Shown here piece after piece: positions 1-7,473 of a stretch of DNA of 25,104 bases (its first letter is position 1; every line of letters starts with the position of its first letter). Source of the DNA: an uncultured Bacteroidota bacterium (GTDB lineage: Bacteria; Bacteroidota; Bacteroidia; Chitinophagales; S012-47); the NCBI GenBank assembly GCA_913062655.1, contig CAJXXO010000007.1:1-25104 (forward strand), in the 5' to 3' direction. Position numbers and translations under genes: made by a program. Under the pieces are notes generated by a model. The model searched no databases. It had not been told where the DNA came from and saw only the letters and a program-made list of their open reading frames with translations.

Positions 1-744
1 CCACTGCCGGTAATTGCCGCCAATTCACCAGCCGATTGCTTTGCAGCCGTTTTTGAGGCCATTCGTATTGCTTTGCAGCACATGACACCTGTTGTATTCC
101 TGAGTGATGGCTACATCGCCAATGGTGCCGAGCCCTGGAAGTTTCCTAAAGCCAAAGACCTCCCTACCATAGCGGTGCAGTTTGCCAAGGCTAAAGAGAA
201 TGGCGATCCGTTTATGCCCTACGCCCGCGATGAGAAATTGGTCCGCGAATGGGCGATACCGGGCACCAAGGGGCTGGAACACCGTGTCGGAGGGCTGGAA
301 AAAGATGATGTGACGGGCAATGTGTCCTACGATCCAGATAACCACGAGAAAATGGTGAAAATCAGGGCCGAGAAGATCCAACGCATAGCCGATCATATTC
401 CACCGCAAGAGATACATCAAGGTCCCGAAAAAGGAAAGGTATTGGTGCTGGGCTGGGGTAGTACGTACGGTGCCATTCGGTCAGCCGTATCGGATTTACT
501 AGAAGAAGGCTACACGGATGTGGCGCATGCCCACTTGCGTTATCTCTTCCCCTTCCCGAAAAACCTCGGGGAAGTGTTGCATCAGTTTGATACCGTGCTG
601 GTGCCAGAAATCAATAATGGACAATTGGTGCGACTTATCCGGGACCAATTCCTCATTCCGGCTGTACCCATCAACAAGATCAAGGGTACGCCATTTACCC
701 GTACTGAGATGAAAGCGGCCATTTTGCCTTATCTAAACGATTAA
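1..744 (+). CDS. korA: 2-oxoglutarate:ferredoxin oxidoreductase subunit alpha, 3' part
   Basis: This is the C-terminal ~247 residues of the alpha subunit of a 2-oxoacid:acceptor oxidoreductase; the frame is open from base 1, so the start lies outside the window. The family oxidatively decarboxylates 2-oxoglutarate to succinyl-CoA and reduces ferredoxin in the cytoplasm, an alternative to the 2-oxoglutarate dehydrogenase complex. Visible family features are the segment NSPADCFAAVFEAIRIA, the stretch TPVVFLSDGYIANGAEPW, and the C-terminal transketolase-like domain with VLGWGSTYGAIRSAV and HLRYLFPFPKNL. The beta subunit gene follows after 15 bases, preceded by a Shine-Dalgarno-like AGGAG at 748-752, so the two form one operon. 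The choice of 2-oxoglutarate over other 2-oxoacids follows the KorAB-type gene pair and length and is not proven by the sequence alone. Confidence 0.93.
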   Translation, partial: PLPVIAANSPADCFAAVFEAIRIALQHMTPVVFLSDGYIANGAEPWKFPKAKDLPTIAVQFAKAKENGDPFMPYARDEKLVREWAIPGTKGLEHRVGGLEKDDVTGNVSYDPDNHEKMVKIRAEKIQRIADHIPPQEIHQGPEKGKVLVLGWGSTYGAIRSAVSDLLEEGYTDVAHAHLRYLFPFPKNLGEVLHQFDTVLVPEINNGQLVRLIRDQFLIPAVPINKIKGTPFTRTEMKAAILPYLND

Positions 745-759
745 GTTAGGAGTAAACCC

Positions 760-1785
760 ATGAGCACAAACGATATTCCTACCCTTACGTCCAAAGACCT
801 GCAAACCGACCAGGATGTGCGGTGGTGCCCAGGTTGTGGCGATTACAGCATACTGAAACAAGTGCAGAAGGTCCTGCCCGAATTGGGTATACCACGTGAA
901 GAGATGGTTATCATATCAGGTATCGGCTGCTCTTCCCGCTTCCCATACTATATGAATACGTATGGTATGCACTCTATCCATGGACGTGCCACAGCGGTGG
1001 CCTCCGGGCTGAAGGCAGTACGACCAGAATTGAGCGTGTGGATCGTGACGGGAGACGGTGATGGCCTCTCTATAGGAGGCAACCATTTAACACACCTGCT
1101 CCGCAGAAACTTCGATGTGCAAATTCTACTCTTCAATAATGAGATTTACGGCCTGACCAAAGGACAATATTCTCCTACATCAGAGCTGAATAAAGTGACC
1201 AAGTCCACGCCCTTAGGGTCTGTCGATCACCCCTTCAATCCGCCAGCACTTGCCATGGGTGCCGATGCCACATTTGTAGCACGGTCAGTAGACCGGGACC
1301 CCAAACACCTGCAAGAGATGCTCAAGCGTTCGCACGCTCACAAAGGAGCTTCCTTCCTGGAGATCTATCAAAACTGTAACATCTTTAATGATGGAGCCTT
1401 TGCCCTCTTCACCGATAAAGGGACCCGGGACGACAATATCATCATGCTAGAACAAGGCAAACCGCTTGTATTTGGCGCTGATAACAGTAAGGGTATCATC
1501 CTGGATGGCATGCATCCACGCGTGGTGAGTCTGAGCGAAGTCAGCGAAAATGATCTTTGGATTCACGATGAAAAGGACATTACCAAGGCCTTGATATTGA
1601 CCCGTTTCTTCAATGACATCAGCCATGGGTTGGACCTCCCACGCCCATTCGGTGTGTTCTATGAAGTACCCCGATTGGCCTATGAAGTCGCCTTGAATGA
1701 GCAAGTTGGCTCAGCCATGGAGCGTTTTGGGCCCGGTGATCTGGATAAGTTGATTGCCGGCAACAAAACCTGGACTGTTGATTAA
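760..1785 (+). CDS. korB: 2-oxoglutarate:ferredoxin oxidoreductase subunit beta
   Basis: Beta subunit of the 2-oxoacid:ferredoxin oxidoreductase encoded with korA; it carries thiamine diphosphate and one [4Fe-4S] cluster. The expected four cluster cysteines can be seen: C23 and C26 in CPGCGD, C57 in GIGCSSRFPYY and C206 in QNCNIFNDG. The thiamine diphosphate/Mg motif is GDGDGLSIGGNH starting at residue 98, followed by NNEIYGLTKGQYSPTS. At 341 residues it is a typical length. The ATG at 760 sits eight bases after AGGAG, an unusually good ribosome-binding site for this phylum, which supports this start. The stop codon overlaps the stop of the convergent pdxH gene by four bases. A short weak hairpin with a T-tract (1788-1804) follows inside pdxH and might help termination. 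Confidence 0.96.
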   Translation: MSTNDIPTLTSKDLQTDQDVRWCPGCGDYSILKQVQKVLPELGIPREEMVIISGIGCSSRFPYYMNTYGMHSIHGRATAVASGLKAVRPELSVWIVTGDGDGLSIGGNHLTHLLRRNFDVQILLFNNEIYGLTKGQYSPTSELNKVTKSTPLGSVDHPFNPPALAMGADATFVARSVDRDPKHLQEMLKRSHAHKGASFLEIYQNCNIFNDGAFALFTDKGTRDDNIIMLEQGKPLVFGADNSKGIILDGMHPRVVSLSEVSENDLWIHDEKDITKALILTRFFNDISHGLDLPRPFGVFYEVPRLAYEVALNEQVGSAMERFGPGDLDKLIAGNKTWTVD

Positions 1786-2429
1786 GGAGCGAGTCGCTGG
1801 TTTTCCCATCGACCTTGATCATCTAACCGGTATTCTATCCGATCGTGTAGGCGATTGGGGCGCCCTTGCCAGAATTCTATCCGGTCTATTTCAACTCTAT
1901 ATCCACCCCAATGTGGTGGGCGTTCGATCGATTCCGGAGTAAATTCCTGCTCAAATTGTTTTACCCGATCTTCCAAATAAGCCCGATCCGGTATAATGCT
2001 GCTCTGTGGCGATACCCAAGCTCCAATCTGATGGCCGTAGGGCCGCTCATGGAAGTATTGGTCACTCACCTCAGCCGGCACCTTATAGGCCTTACCTTGA
2101 ATATGCACCTGTCTTTCGAGCGCCTCCCAGAAAAAAGTGAGTGAAACCTGGTTGTGATACGCTATAGCCTTTGCCTTACGGCTATTATAATTTGTATAAA
2201 ATATAAACCCGGCTTCGTCAAACGATTTTAATAAAACGACCCTGCTTGATAGGCGACCCTCTTCGTCAATGGTGCCCAGCATCATGGCATTAGGTTCAAT
2301 ACCCTCAATATTTGTAGCTTCCTCGAACCATCGTTGAAATTGAACAATCGGATTATCCGCCACTTCCTTATCGTCCAGACGGTGTCGATTGTACGTCTGT
2401 CTAAGATGATGTAAATTTCCTTCTTCCAT
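1782..2429 (-). CDS. pdxH: Pyridoxamine/pyridoxine 5'-phosphate oxidase
   Basis: PdxH is an FMN enzyme that oxidises pyridoxamine 5'-phosphate or pyridoxine 5'-phosphate to pyridoxal 5'-phosphate with O2, the last step of PLP synthesis and salvage. The 215-residue length is normal for the family. Recognisable parts are the N-terminal NPIVQFQRWFEEA, the FMN-binding SSRVVLLKSFDEAGFIFYTN and NSRKAKAI, and the C-terminal PLP-site block RPPHWGGYRV, EFWQGRPNRLHDRIEY and the terminal RLAP typical of the family. It stands alone on the minus strand, tail-to-tail with korB with a four-base overlap, and diverges from the MiaE-like gene across a 228-base spacer. No convincing -7 box was found for it. Confidence 0.96.
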   Translation of the reverse strand: MEEGNLHHLRQTYNRHRLDDKEVADNPIVQFQRWFEEATNIEGIEPNAMMLGTIDEEGRLSSRVVLLKSFDEAGFIFYTNYNSRKAKAIAYHNQVSLTFFWEALERQVHIQGKAYKVPAEVSDQYFHERPYGHQIGAWVSPQSSIIPDRAYLEDRVKQFEQEFTPESIERPPHWGGYRVEIDRIEFWQGRPNRLHDRIEYRLDDQGRWENQRLAP

Positions 2430-2506
2430 TGTGTAAAAGTATAGCTATGAAATATGAGATTTCAGAAAAAGATAGATATTTTTGAATCGATCCTTCCTAA
2501 AAATGC

Positions 2507-2561
2507 TGATCGTGCATTGGCCGATCATACTCACAAATACCCCGGTATAGTTAAATACCCC
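2507..2561. repeat. Inverted repeat and 9-bp direct repeats in the pdxH/miaE-like intergenic spacer
   Basis: The 2430-2657 spacer holds two arranged repeats. First is an inverted repeat TGATCG (2507-2512) / CGATCA (2522-2527) with a nine-base spacer. Second is a direct repeat AAATACCCC at 2535-2543 and again at 2553-2561, starts 18 bp apart; the GGTAT between the copies (2544-2548) is complementary to the ATACC of both, giving an alternative hairpin GGTAT/ATACC. The rest of the spacer is A+T rich, with three TATTTG hexamers (2574, 2588, 2616) that resemble parts of Bacteroidota -7 boxes but do not match TAnnTTTG. It looks like a divergent regulatory region; no regulator can be named. Confidence 0.4.
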
Positions 2562-2657
2562 AACATTTTAGTGTATTTGCAGTTTAGTATTTGCTAAACA
2601 TAGAAAATTGGCTAATATTTGTTCAACACTAATATTTAGGGGGAATAAATCTATACG

Positions 2658-3242
2658 ATGAAAACAAAACTCAATCTTACCGGAAAAACGCCTAAGAAAT
2701 GGCTTAAGGCCGTAATGAGTGATTTTGACAACTTCCTTTTGGAAGCCTGTGACAGCCAGCGAAAGAATGCCTCGATGGCTTTAATGTTTGTGGCGAAATA
2801 TCCACAGTACAGCAAAGTAGTAGGCGACTGGTTGGAAATTGCACAAAACGAATTGAAACAATTTCGCGAGATCTATCGTGAAGTTGAAAACCGCGACCTC
2901 AAGCTAGGCAGAGAGATCAGCAAGGACTTGTACATCAATCGTGTGGTGATGCATTGCCGCAATGGTCGAAAAGAGCGGTTTGTCGATCGTATGATTGTTG
3001 CCGGTCTGATCTTACTACGTGGTGCAGAGCGCTACCGTATGGTAGCTGCCGAAATTGATGATAAGAATCTGCAAGATGTATTTAATACCATAGCCAATGA
3101 AGACACTGAATTGGCCAATCGATACATTGATATGGTATCTAAGTATTACGACAAACAAGAGGTGGCCGAACGCATGAAAGTATTACAAGCAGGCGAAGCC
3201 GAGGTAATGCGAGGCATGGAAACAAGAGCGGCCCTACACTAA
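2658..3242 (+). CDS. MiaE-like ferritin-fold protein with eroded diiron site
   Basis: A 194-residue, largely helical protein that aligns along most of its length with tRNA-(ms2io6A)-hydroxylase MiaE of Bacteroidota (recalled sequences): shared landmarks are LGRE..KD.Y in the middle, R..ER(Y/F) in helix 3 and a closing EAE(V/I)M block ending in LH or IH. MiaE is a nonheme diiron enzyme that hydroxylates the isoprenoid side chain of tRNA A37. Its six ligands come from CEQKA/CELKA, ExxH, EAR..ER and SExxH. Here these positions read Q34, E65, Q68, L119, E148 and E151, so four of six ligands are replaced and both histidines are lost. It is therefore unlikely to bind two irons as MiaE does; a structural, regulatory or RNA-binding role is possible but unknown. 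It is monocistronic, with a terminator overlapping its stop codon. Confidence is good for the fold relationship, low for function. Confidence 0.72.
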   Translation: MKTKLNLTGKTPKKWLKAVMSDFDNFLLEACDSQRKNASMALMFVAKYPQYSKVVGDWLEIAQNELKQFREIYREVENRDLKLGREISKDLYINRVVMHCRNGRKERFVDRMIVAGLILLRGAERYRMVAAEIDDKNLQDVFNTIANEDTELANRYIDMVSKYYDKQEVAERMKVLQAGEAEVMRGMETRAALH

Positions 3243-3257
3243 TAGGGCATTTTGTTT
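3231..3257 (+). terminator. Intrinsic terminator overlapping the stop codon of the MiaE-like gene
   Basis: A perfect 6-bp stem GCCCTA (3231-3236) / TAGGGC (3243-3248) has the loop CACTAA containing the TAA stop codon (3240-3242). It is followed by ATTTTGTTT. It is placed to end transcription of the 2658-3242 gene. Confidence 0.55.
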
Positions 3258-3558
3258 AAGATATAGGGGGCATTGTCGAATCGGCATTGCCCTTTTTTTC
3301 TATCTTATTCTTTCTAAGCTTGCGATTTTCTCGCTTCAGTTTTTGTACCTGCAGTAGCATTAGCACGTAAATGAGCAAGGCCCCTGCCAGAAAATTTAGG
3401 GCAAGTAATAGAATCAGCGAAGCTTCTACCTTCCACATGAGAAAGTGCAGGGTTACCATTTGCGTATTTTGCAAGGTGATGACGATGGCCACGATAGCAA
3501 TCAGTAATGCAATGATCAGATTAGCACTGATACGCTGAGAAGATTTTCCCGTTGACAT
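3256..3558 (-). CDS. LapA-domain small inner-membrane protein
   Basis: A 100-residue protein of the LapA/DUF1049 type. It has a short polar N-terminus, a first membrane helix at about residues 14-31 (IIALLIAIVAIVITLQN), the family-typical linker QNTQMVTLHFLMWKVEASL, a second helix at about 47-68, and then a basic, charged cytoplasmic tail (QKLKRENRKLRKNK) that looks like a short coiled coil. In proteobacteria LapA works with LapB in controlling lipopolysaccharide synthesis; whether that applies to this lone bacteroidotal version is not known. Its 3' end is convergent with the MiaE-like gene (13 bases apart). The antisense of its last codons forms a strong terminator for that neighbour. It is divergent from the gene at 3659, sharing a 100-base spacer. 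Confidence 0.8.
   Translation of the reverse strand: MSTGKSSQRISANLIIALLIAIVAIVITLQNTQMVTLHFLMWKVEASLILLLALNFLAGALLIYVLMLLQVQKLKRENRKLRKNKIEKKGNADSTMPPIS
3268..3299 (+). terminator. Second intrinsic terminator, embedded in the lapA-like coding region
   Basis: On the plus strand GGGCA (3268-3272) pairs with TGCCC (3288-3292). Inside it GTCG (3275-3278) pairs with CGGC (3282-3285, one G-U), separated by a 2x2 internal loop, and seven T residues follow (3293-3299). This is a convincing Rho-independent terminator for plus-strand transcripts coming from the MiaE-like gene, lying antisense to the last codons of the 3256-3558 gene. Confidence 0.65.
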
Positions 3559-3658
3559 AACCGTTATTTTACTCTCTCAATTTACTGAATTTCGGTGGCA
3601 CCGTTAAAAGTGGTGAAGAAGGCTACCCCGAGATTGGTCATACCGTATATTTACGTGT

Positions 3659-4234
3659 ATGCGCTGTCTCCTCCTTTTTCTGCTCCTTAGTTGTAGCGTA
3701 GTTGTCAGTGGTCAATCCTCAGAATCACTGATAGCCGTTAGTGGTGTGGTATATGAAGAGCGGACAGTACGGACCATCCCTTACGCTACCGTACAGATTG
3801 CGGGCACTGCGGAGGGCACCATATCTGCGGCCAATGGGTTTTTTTCCATAGTGGCTGCCAAGGGAGATACCTTACGGCTTAGCTCGGTGGGCTACCAGCC
3901 GGTATTGCTCCCTATACCCGACACCTTGCAGGTTTCTCGGATCACGCTAATGGTACCCATGCAGATTGATACCATAATGCTGGAAGAGGCAGTCGTGTAT
4001 CCGTGGCCATCCAGGGAGCAATTTAGAGAAGCTTTTTTAGCACTGGAGACCCGGGATATCAATGAACTGCAAATGATGCCCATCCCCGGTATTCGAAAAA
4101 TTGAAAACCCGGTACCCATTCAGCCGCACCCGTTTTGGAATCCGGCTAGCTTTTTTTACGAGGAGCTATTCCTGAAAACACTGGACCGGTTACCCAAAAA
4201 GAACAAAGCAAAGACCCTACCGAAATGGGAGTAA
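3659..4234 (+). CDS. Secreted carboxypeptidase-regulatory-like domain protein
   Basis: A 191-residue exported protein. The N-terminus MRCLLLFLLLSCSVVVSGQS is a signal peptide; the SC within it could serve as a lipoprotein site but the lipobox is not canonical. Residues about 25-105 match the carboxypeptidase D regulatory-like beta-sandwich common in Bacteroidota surface proteins and TonB-dependent receptors: GVVYEERTVRTIPYATVQIAGTAEGTISAANGFFSI followed by LRLSSVGYQPVLLPI. The remainder is a proline-rich stretch ending in a basic tail and contains no TonB receptor barrel, so this is a stand-alone small protein rather than a receptor. It ends three bases before the stop of the convergent uvrB. 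Substrate and role cannot be inferred. Confidence 0.82.
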   Translation: MRCLLLFLLLSCSVVVSGQSSESLIAVSGVVYEERTVRTIPYATVQIAGTAEGTISAANGFFSIVAAKGDTLRLSSVGYQPVLLPIPDTLQVSRITLMVPMQIDTIMLEEAVVYPWPSREQFREAFLALETRDINELQMMPIPGIRKIENPVPIQPHPFWNPASFFYEELFLKTLDRLPKKNKAKTLPKWE

Positions 4235-4237
4235 AAA

Positions 4238-6280
4238 CTAGTTCTCCTCGCCAAACTTTTCCTTGTACATTTCCTGTAAAGCATACCACTCATCGCGTAA
4301 TCGTGCGGCCTCCATGTAGTCCATCTTTTTGGCCGCCTTTTGCATCGCTGCCTTGGTTCGCTCTATTGCCTTATTCAGTTGATCCACAGACATATATTGC
4401 ACTACCGGATCAGCGGCTATGCTCGCCTCTTCCGGTTCCACATAGGCTTTCTCTTGCTTCGCTTGTTGCCTGATGTCCAATACGGAAGATTGTTTGTAAA
4501 TCTGTTCACGGGTCTTCTTCACTGTAGTTGGGGTAATACCGTGCTGCTCGTTATACGCCAACTGCTTCTCCCTTCTGCGATTTGTCTCATCAATAGTCTT
4601 CTGCATACTGTCGGTGACCGTGTCTGCATACATAATCACCAACCCATTCACATTTCTTGCCGCCCGTCCGGCTATCTGTGTCAGGGAGCGCTCAGAACGC
4701 AAAAATCCTTCTTTGTCGGCATCCATGATGGCAACGAGTGATACCTCGGGTAGATCGAGTCCTTCGCGCAGCAGGTTAACGCCTACTACCACATCGTACT
4801 TGCCCAGCCGCAGATCGCGTAAAATCTCAACGCGCTCCAGGGTATCCACTTCAGAGTGGATGTAAGTAGAACGAATGGACAAATTGCGTAAATATTTATC
4901 CAGCTCCTCTGCCATTCGCTTGGTCAGGGTGGTAATGAGCACCCGCTCTTCCGCCTTGATGCGCTCATCAACCTCTTCCAATAGATCATCTATTTGATTT
5001 TGGCTGGGTCGCACTTCGATGACGGGGTCCAGCAAGCCTGTTGGTCGGACAATCTGTTCAACAAACACACCTTCGGTCTGGCCCAATTCGTACTCCGCAG
5101 GAGTAGCACTTACATATACTACCTGGTTGACCAACGTCTCAAATTCATGAAAATTCAGGGGCCGATTATCCATAGCGGAAGGCAACCGAAAACCGTATTC
5201 CACCAAGTTGCTTTTCCGGGCCCGGTCACCTCCATACATGCCTGATATCTGCGGTATGGTTACGTGGCTCTCATCAATTACCATCAGATAGTCGTCCGGA
5301 AAATAGTCCAACAAGCAGAAGGGGCGATCACCCGGTTTTCTCCGATCCAGAAAGCGGGAATAGTTTTCAATGCCCGAAGTGTACCCCAGTTCTCTGATCA
5401 TCTCGAGGTCGAAGTTTACCCGCTCTTCCAGCCGTTTGGCTTCCTGAAACTTACCAATGGACTCAAAATACGCCACCTGCTCTTTCATTTCATCCTGGAT
5501 CTCCCAGATGATATCCTTCAATTGATCTTTAGGAGAGAGGTAAATGTTGGCAGGAAAAATCGCCAGGTTATCGATAGGCTCAATGGTGCGGCCAGACTCT
5601 GGCTCAAAAGCATCGATCGACTCCACCTCATCACCAAAAAAAGTGAGTCGGTAAGCGATGTCAGCATAGGCCGGGTAGATATCTACCGTATCGCCTTGCA
5701 CCCGAAAGGTACCGCGCCTGAAATCATTGACGGTACGGGAATACAGGCTGCTGACGAACTCAAATAGTAGCGCATCCATGTCTATCACATCGCCCGGACG
5801 CAGGCGAATGATGCGTTCCTTAAATTCAGCCGGGTTACCCATACCATAGATACAAGATACAGAAGCCACCACCAGCACATCCCTGCGCCCGGACAACAAG
5901 CTAGAGGTGGCCTTTAGCCGCAACTTTTCCACCTCGTCATTAATAGAGAGGTCCTTTTCGATAAACGTATCGGACACCGGAATGTAGGCTTCCGGTTGAT
6001 AGTAGTCGTAATAACTGACGAAGTACTCTACCGCATTGTCGGGAAAAAACTGCTTGAACTCGCCATACAATTGCGCCACCAGTGTTTTGTTATGGCTAAT
6101 GACAATTGTCGGCTTTTGTACCCGCTCCACAAGGTTGGCAATGGTAAAGGTCTTACCTGAGCCGGTAACGCCTAACAAGACCTGTGCCTGATCACCTCGC
6201 TCAATGCCCTCTTCCAACTGCCGAATCGCTTCTGGTTGGTCGCCTGTAGGTACGTAATCAGATACGATGTTGAAATCCAT
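4238..6280 (-). CDS. uvrB: UvrABC excinuclease subunit B
   Basis: UvrB is the damage-verifying ATPase of nucleotide excision repair; with UvrA it loads on damaged DNA and then recruits UvrC. Landmarks are the Walker A motif GVTGSGKT (K43), the DNA-clamping beta-hairpin YYDYYQPEAYIP, the Walker B region with VIDESHVTIPQI, helicase motifs YVSATPAEYELG, VGVNLLREGLDLPEV and QIAGRAARN, and the C-terminal UVR motif (AMQKAAKKMDYMEAARLRDE) that contacts UvrC. I chose the ATG at 6280 (MDFNIVSDYVPTGDQPEAI, 680 residues), which starts where the family usually does. A GTG at 6298 would add six residues. The upstream spacer is shared with the divergent DUF5606 gene. No SOS box is evident. Confidence 0.97.
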   Translation of the reverse strand: MDFNIVSDYVPTGDQPEAIRQLEEGIERGDQAQVLLGVTGSGKTFTIANLVERVQKPTIVISHNKTLVAQLYGEFKQFFPDNAVEYFVSYYDYYQPEAYIPVSDTFIEKDLSINDEVEKLRLKATSSLLSGRRDVLVVASVSCIYGMGNPAEFKERIIRLRPGDVIDMDALLFEFVSSLYSRTVNDFRRGTFRVQGDTVDIYPAYADIAYRLTFFGDEVESIDAFEPESGRTIEPIDNLAIFPANIYLSPKDQLKDIIWEIQDEMKEQVAYFESIGKFQEAKRLEERVNFDLEMIRELGYTSGIENYSRFLDRRKPGDRPFCLLDYFPDDYLMVIDESHVTIPQISGMYGGDRARKSNLVEYGFRLPSAMDNRPLNFHEFETLVNQVVYVSATPAEYELGQTEGVFVEQIVRPTGLLDPVIEVRPSQNQIDDLLEEVDERIKAEERVLITTLTKRMAEELDKYLRNLSIRSTYIHSEVDTLERVEILRDLRLGKYDVVVGVNLLREGLDLPEVSLVAIMDADKEGFLRSERSLTQIAGRAARNVNGLVIMYADTVTDSMQKTIDETNRRREKQLAYNEQHGITPTTVKKTREQIYKQSSVLDIRQQAKQEKAYVEPEEASIAADPVVQYMSVDQLNKAIERTKAAMQKAAKKMDYMEAARLRDEWYALQEMYKEKFGEEN

Positions 6281-6355
6281 AATCGTGTAAAAATACACTT
6301 TCAGCAGACCCTTTGTTCCCCTTTATACAACAATGGGTTGCCCTTTCGTTTTAGT

Positions 6356-6385
6356 TTTGTGTATGCCTTGCATTACGTAGCTTTG
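6356..6385 (+). promoter_or_regulatory. Bacteroidota-type promoter for the DUF5606 gene
   Basis: TTTG at 6356-6359 and an exact TAnnTTTG -7 box (TAGCTTTG, 6378-6385) are separated by 18 bases, matching the -33/-7 arrangement known for the Bacteroidota primary sigma factor. The predicted transcription start, a few bases after 6385, leaves only about five bases before the ATG at 6396 but a normal leader before the ATG at 6423. Confidence 0.6.
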
Positions 6386-6422
6386 CCGGCTATCAATGGC
6401 GCTTGAAAAGAAAACGGGACGT

Positions 6423-6854
6423 ATGGAGTTGAAAGATATCATGTCAATCTCAGGAATGAGTGGGTTATTCCGCATGGAAGCCCAACGCGACAACGGCATT
6501 ATTGTGACCCCGCTGGGGGGCGGACAGCGGAAGTTTATCCCTGCCCGGCAGCACCTTTTCACCCCACTGGAAAACATCACCATCTACTCGGACAGTGAAG
6601 ACGGCATGGCATTAGACCAGGTATTTCTACGAATGAAAGAAAAAGCCGGTGAAGTGCCCCCTGTCGCGGCCAAATCTGATAACAATACCCTTCATGATTA
6701 CTTCGAGGAAGTCGTACCCGAGTATGATGAAGACCGTGTGTATGCCTCTGATATTAAGAAGATTATCAAGTGGTTTCACGCCCTGGATGCCGCTGGGCTG
6801 GTCGTACCTGCAGAAGATGATTCATCGGAGGCTGCGGCAGACGAGGAAGAGTAA
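6423..6854 (+). CDS. DUF5606 family protein
   Basis: A 143-residue cytoplasmic protein of the DUF5606 family, which is confined to Bacteroidota and has no assigned function. The diagnostic N-terminus is MELKDIMSISGMSGLFRM, followed by a small beta-rich domain (GIIVTPLGGGQRKFIPA, ENITIYSDSEDG), then a helical segment (DYFEEVVPEYDEDRVYASDIKKIIKWFHAL) and an acidic tail (SSEAAADEEE). An alternative ATG at 6396 would give 152 residues. I prefer 6423 because the family begins with this sequence and the promoter at 6356-6385 would place 6396 almost at the transcript's first base. The stop codon lies one base from the stop of the convergent RNase H gene. Confidence 0.85.
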   Translation: MELKDIMSISGMSGLFRMEAQRDNGIIVTPLGGGQRKFIPARQHLFTPLENITIYSDSEDGMALDQVFLRMKEKAGEVPPVAAKSDNNTLHDYFEEVVPEYDEDRVYASDIKKIIKWFHALDAAGLVVPAEDDSSEAAADEEE

Positions 6855-6855
6855 A

Positions 6856-7473
6856 TTACTTTCGCCCAAAATCGGCCGGTATTTCACCCCAATTTTTTGT
6901 ATCCCACTTCAAAATGCGGGTAGCGTAACTATTCTCTTTTAGCCAGTGCTCCGCCCGATGAATAAGATGCCACAGCTCTGCGGTTTGCGGTGTTCGATCC
7001 AGCTTTGTTTTGGCTTTCTTATTGCGCACCCACGCCATCGCTGTGCCGCTATCTGTGTAGATGGGTCGTGTATCCTTTAGCTTTTTGAGTAGCGCCAGGC
7101 CATGAACGATAGCTAAAAATTCACCGATATTGTTGGTGCCCAAGGGAAAAGGCCCTTTATGAAAAATCTGCTGCCCATTGGATACATCCACCCCACGGTA
7201 TTCCATCTTACCCGGATTGCCACTGCAGGCGGCATCTACAGCAAGGCTCATGCGGATAAAGTCACCGGACCGCGGCACGTGACTTTTCGGTTTTTTATCC
7301 GGTCGCACATAGCCCTCCTCCCAGGCCTTTTCCGCCTCCACTACACTCGTAAATGATTTGTATTTGGCGCCTGGGTAACCATCGATCTGCTCTTTGCAGG
7401 CATTCCAGGAATCATAAATACCAGGCGTGTGGCCTTCCCACACCACATAATACTTGGGCTTGCGTCTCGTCAT
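6856..7473 (-). CDS. rnhA: Ribonuclease H1 with N-terminal hybrid-binding (viroplasmin) domain
   Basis: A 205-residue type 1 RNase H that cleaves the RNA strand of RNA-DNA hybrids (R-loops, primers). Residues about 7-51 form the caulimovirus viroplasmin/hybrid-binding domain (KYYVVWEGHTPGIYDSW..C..QIDGYPGAKYKSF). The catalytic domain follows from about residue 76 with the four acidic residues in order: D80 in VDAACSGNPG, E118 in NIGEFLA, D140 in YTDSGTA and D201 in IPADFGRK. The start at 7473 is fixed by a TAATG junction with the upstream beta-barrel gene (stop TAA and start ATG share one base), implying translational coupling. An in-frame upstream ATG at 7530 lies inside that gene and is unlikely. 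It ends one base from the convergent DUF5606 stop. Confidence 0.94.
   Translation of the reverse strand: MTRRKPKYYVVWEGHTPGIYDSWNACKEQIDGYPGAKYKSFTSVVEAEKAWEEGYVRPDKKPKSHVPRSGDFIRMSLAVDAACSGNPGKMEYRGVDVSNGQQIFHKGPFPLGTNNIGEFLAIVHGLALLKKLKDTRPIYTDSGTAMAWVRNKKAKTKLDRTPQTAELWHLIHRAEHWLKENSYATRILKWDTKNWGEIPADFGRK

Noticed and set aside
1788..1804. AGCG/CGCT hairpin plus TTTT after korB
   Set aside because: A four-pair stem separated from the T-run by two G residues; mentioned with korB but not called as a terminator.
5264..5767. Plus-strand open frame of 167 codons inside uvrB
   Set aside because: It is the antisense shadow of a strongly conserved uvrB segment; no start signal or domain.
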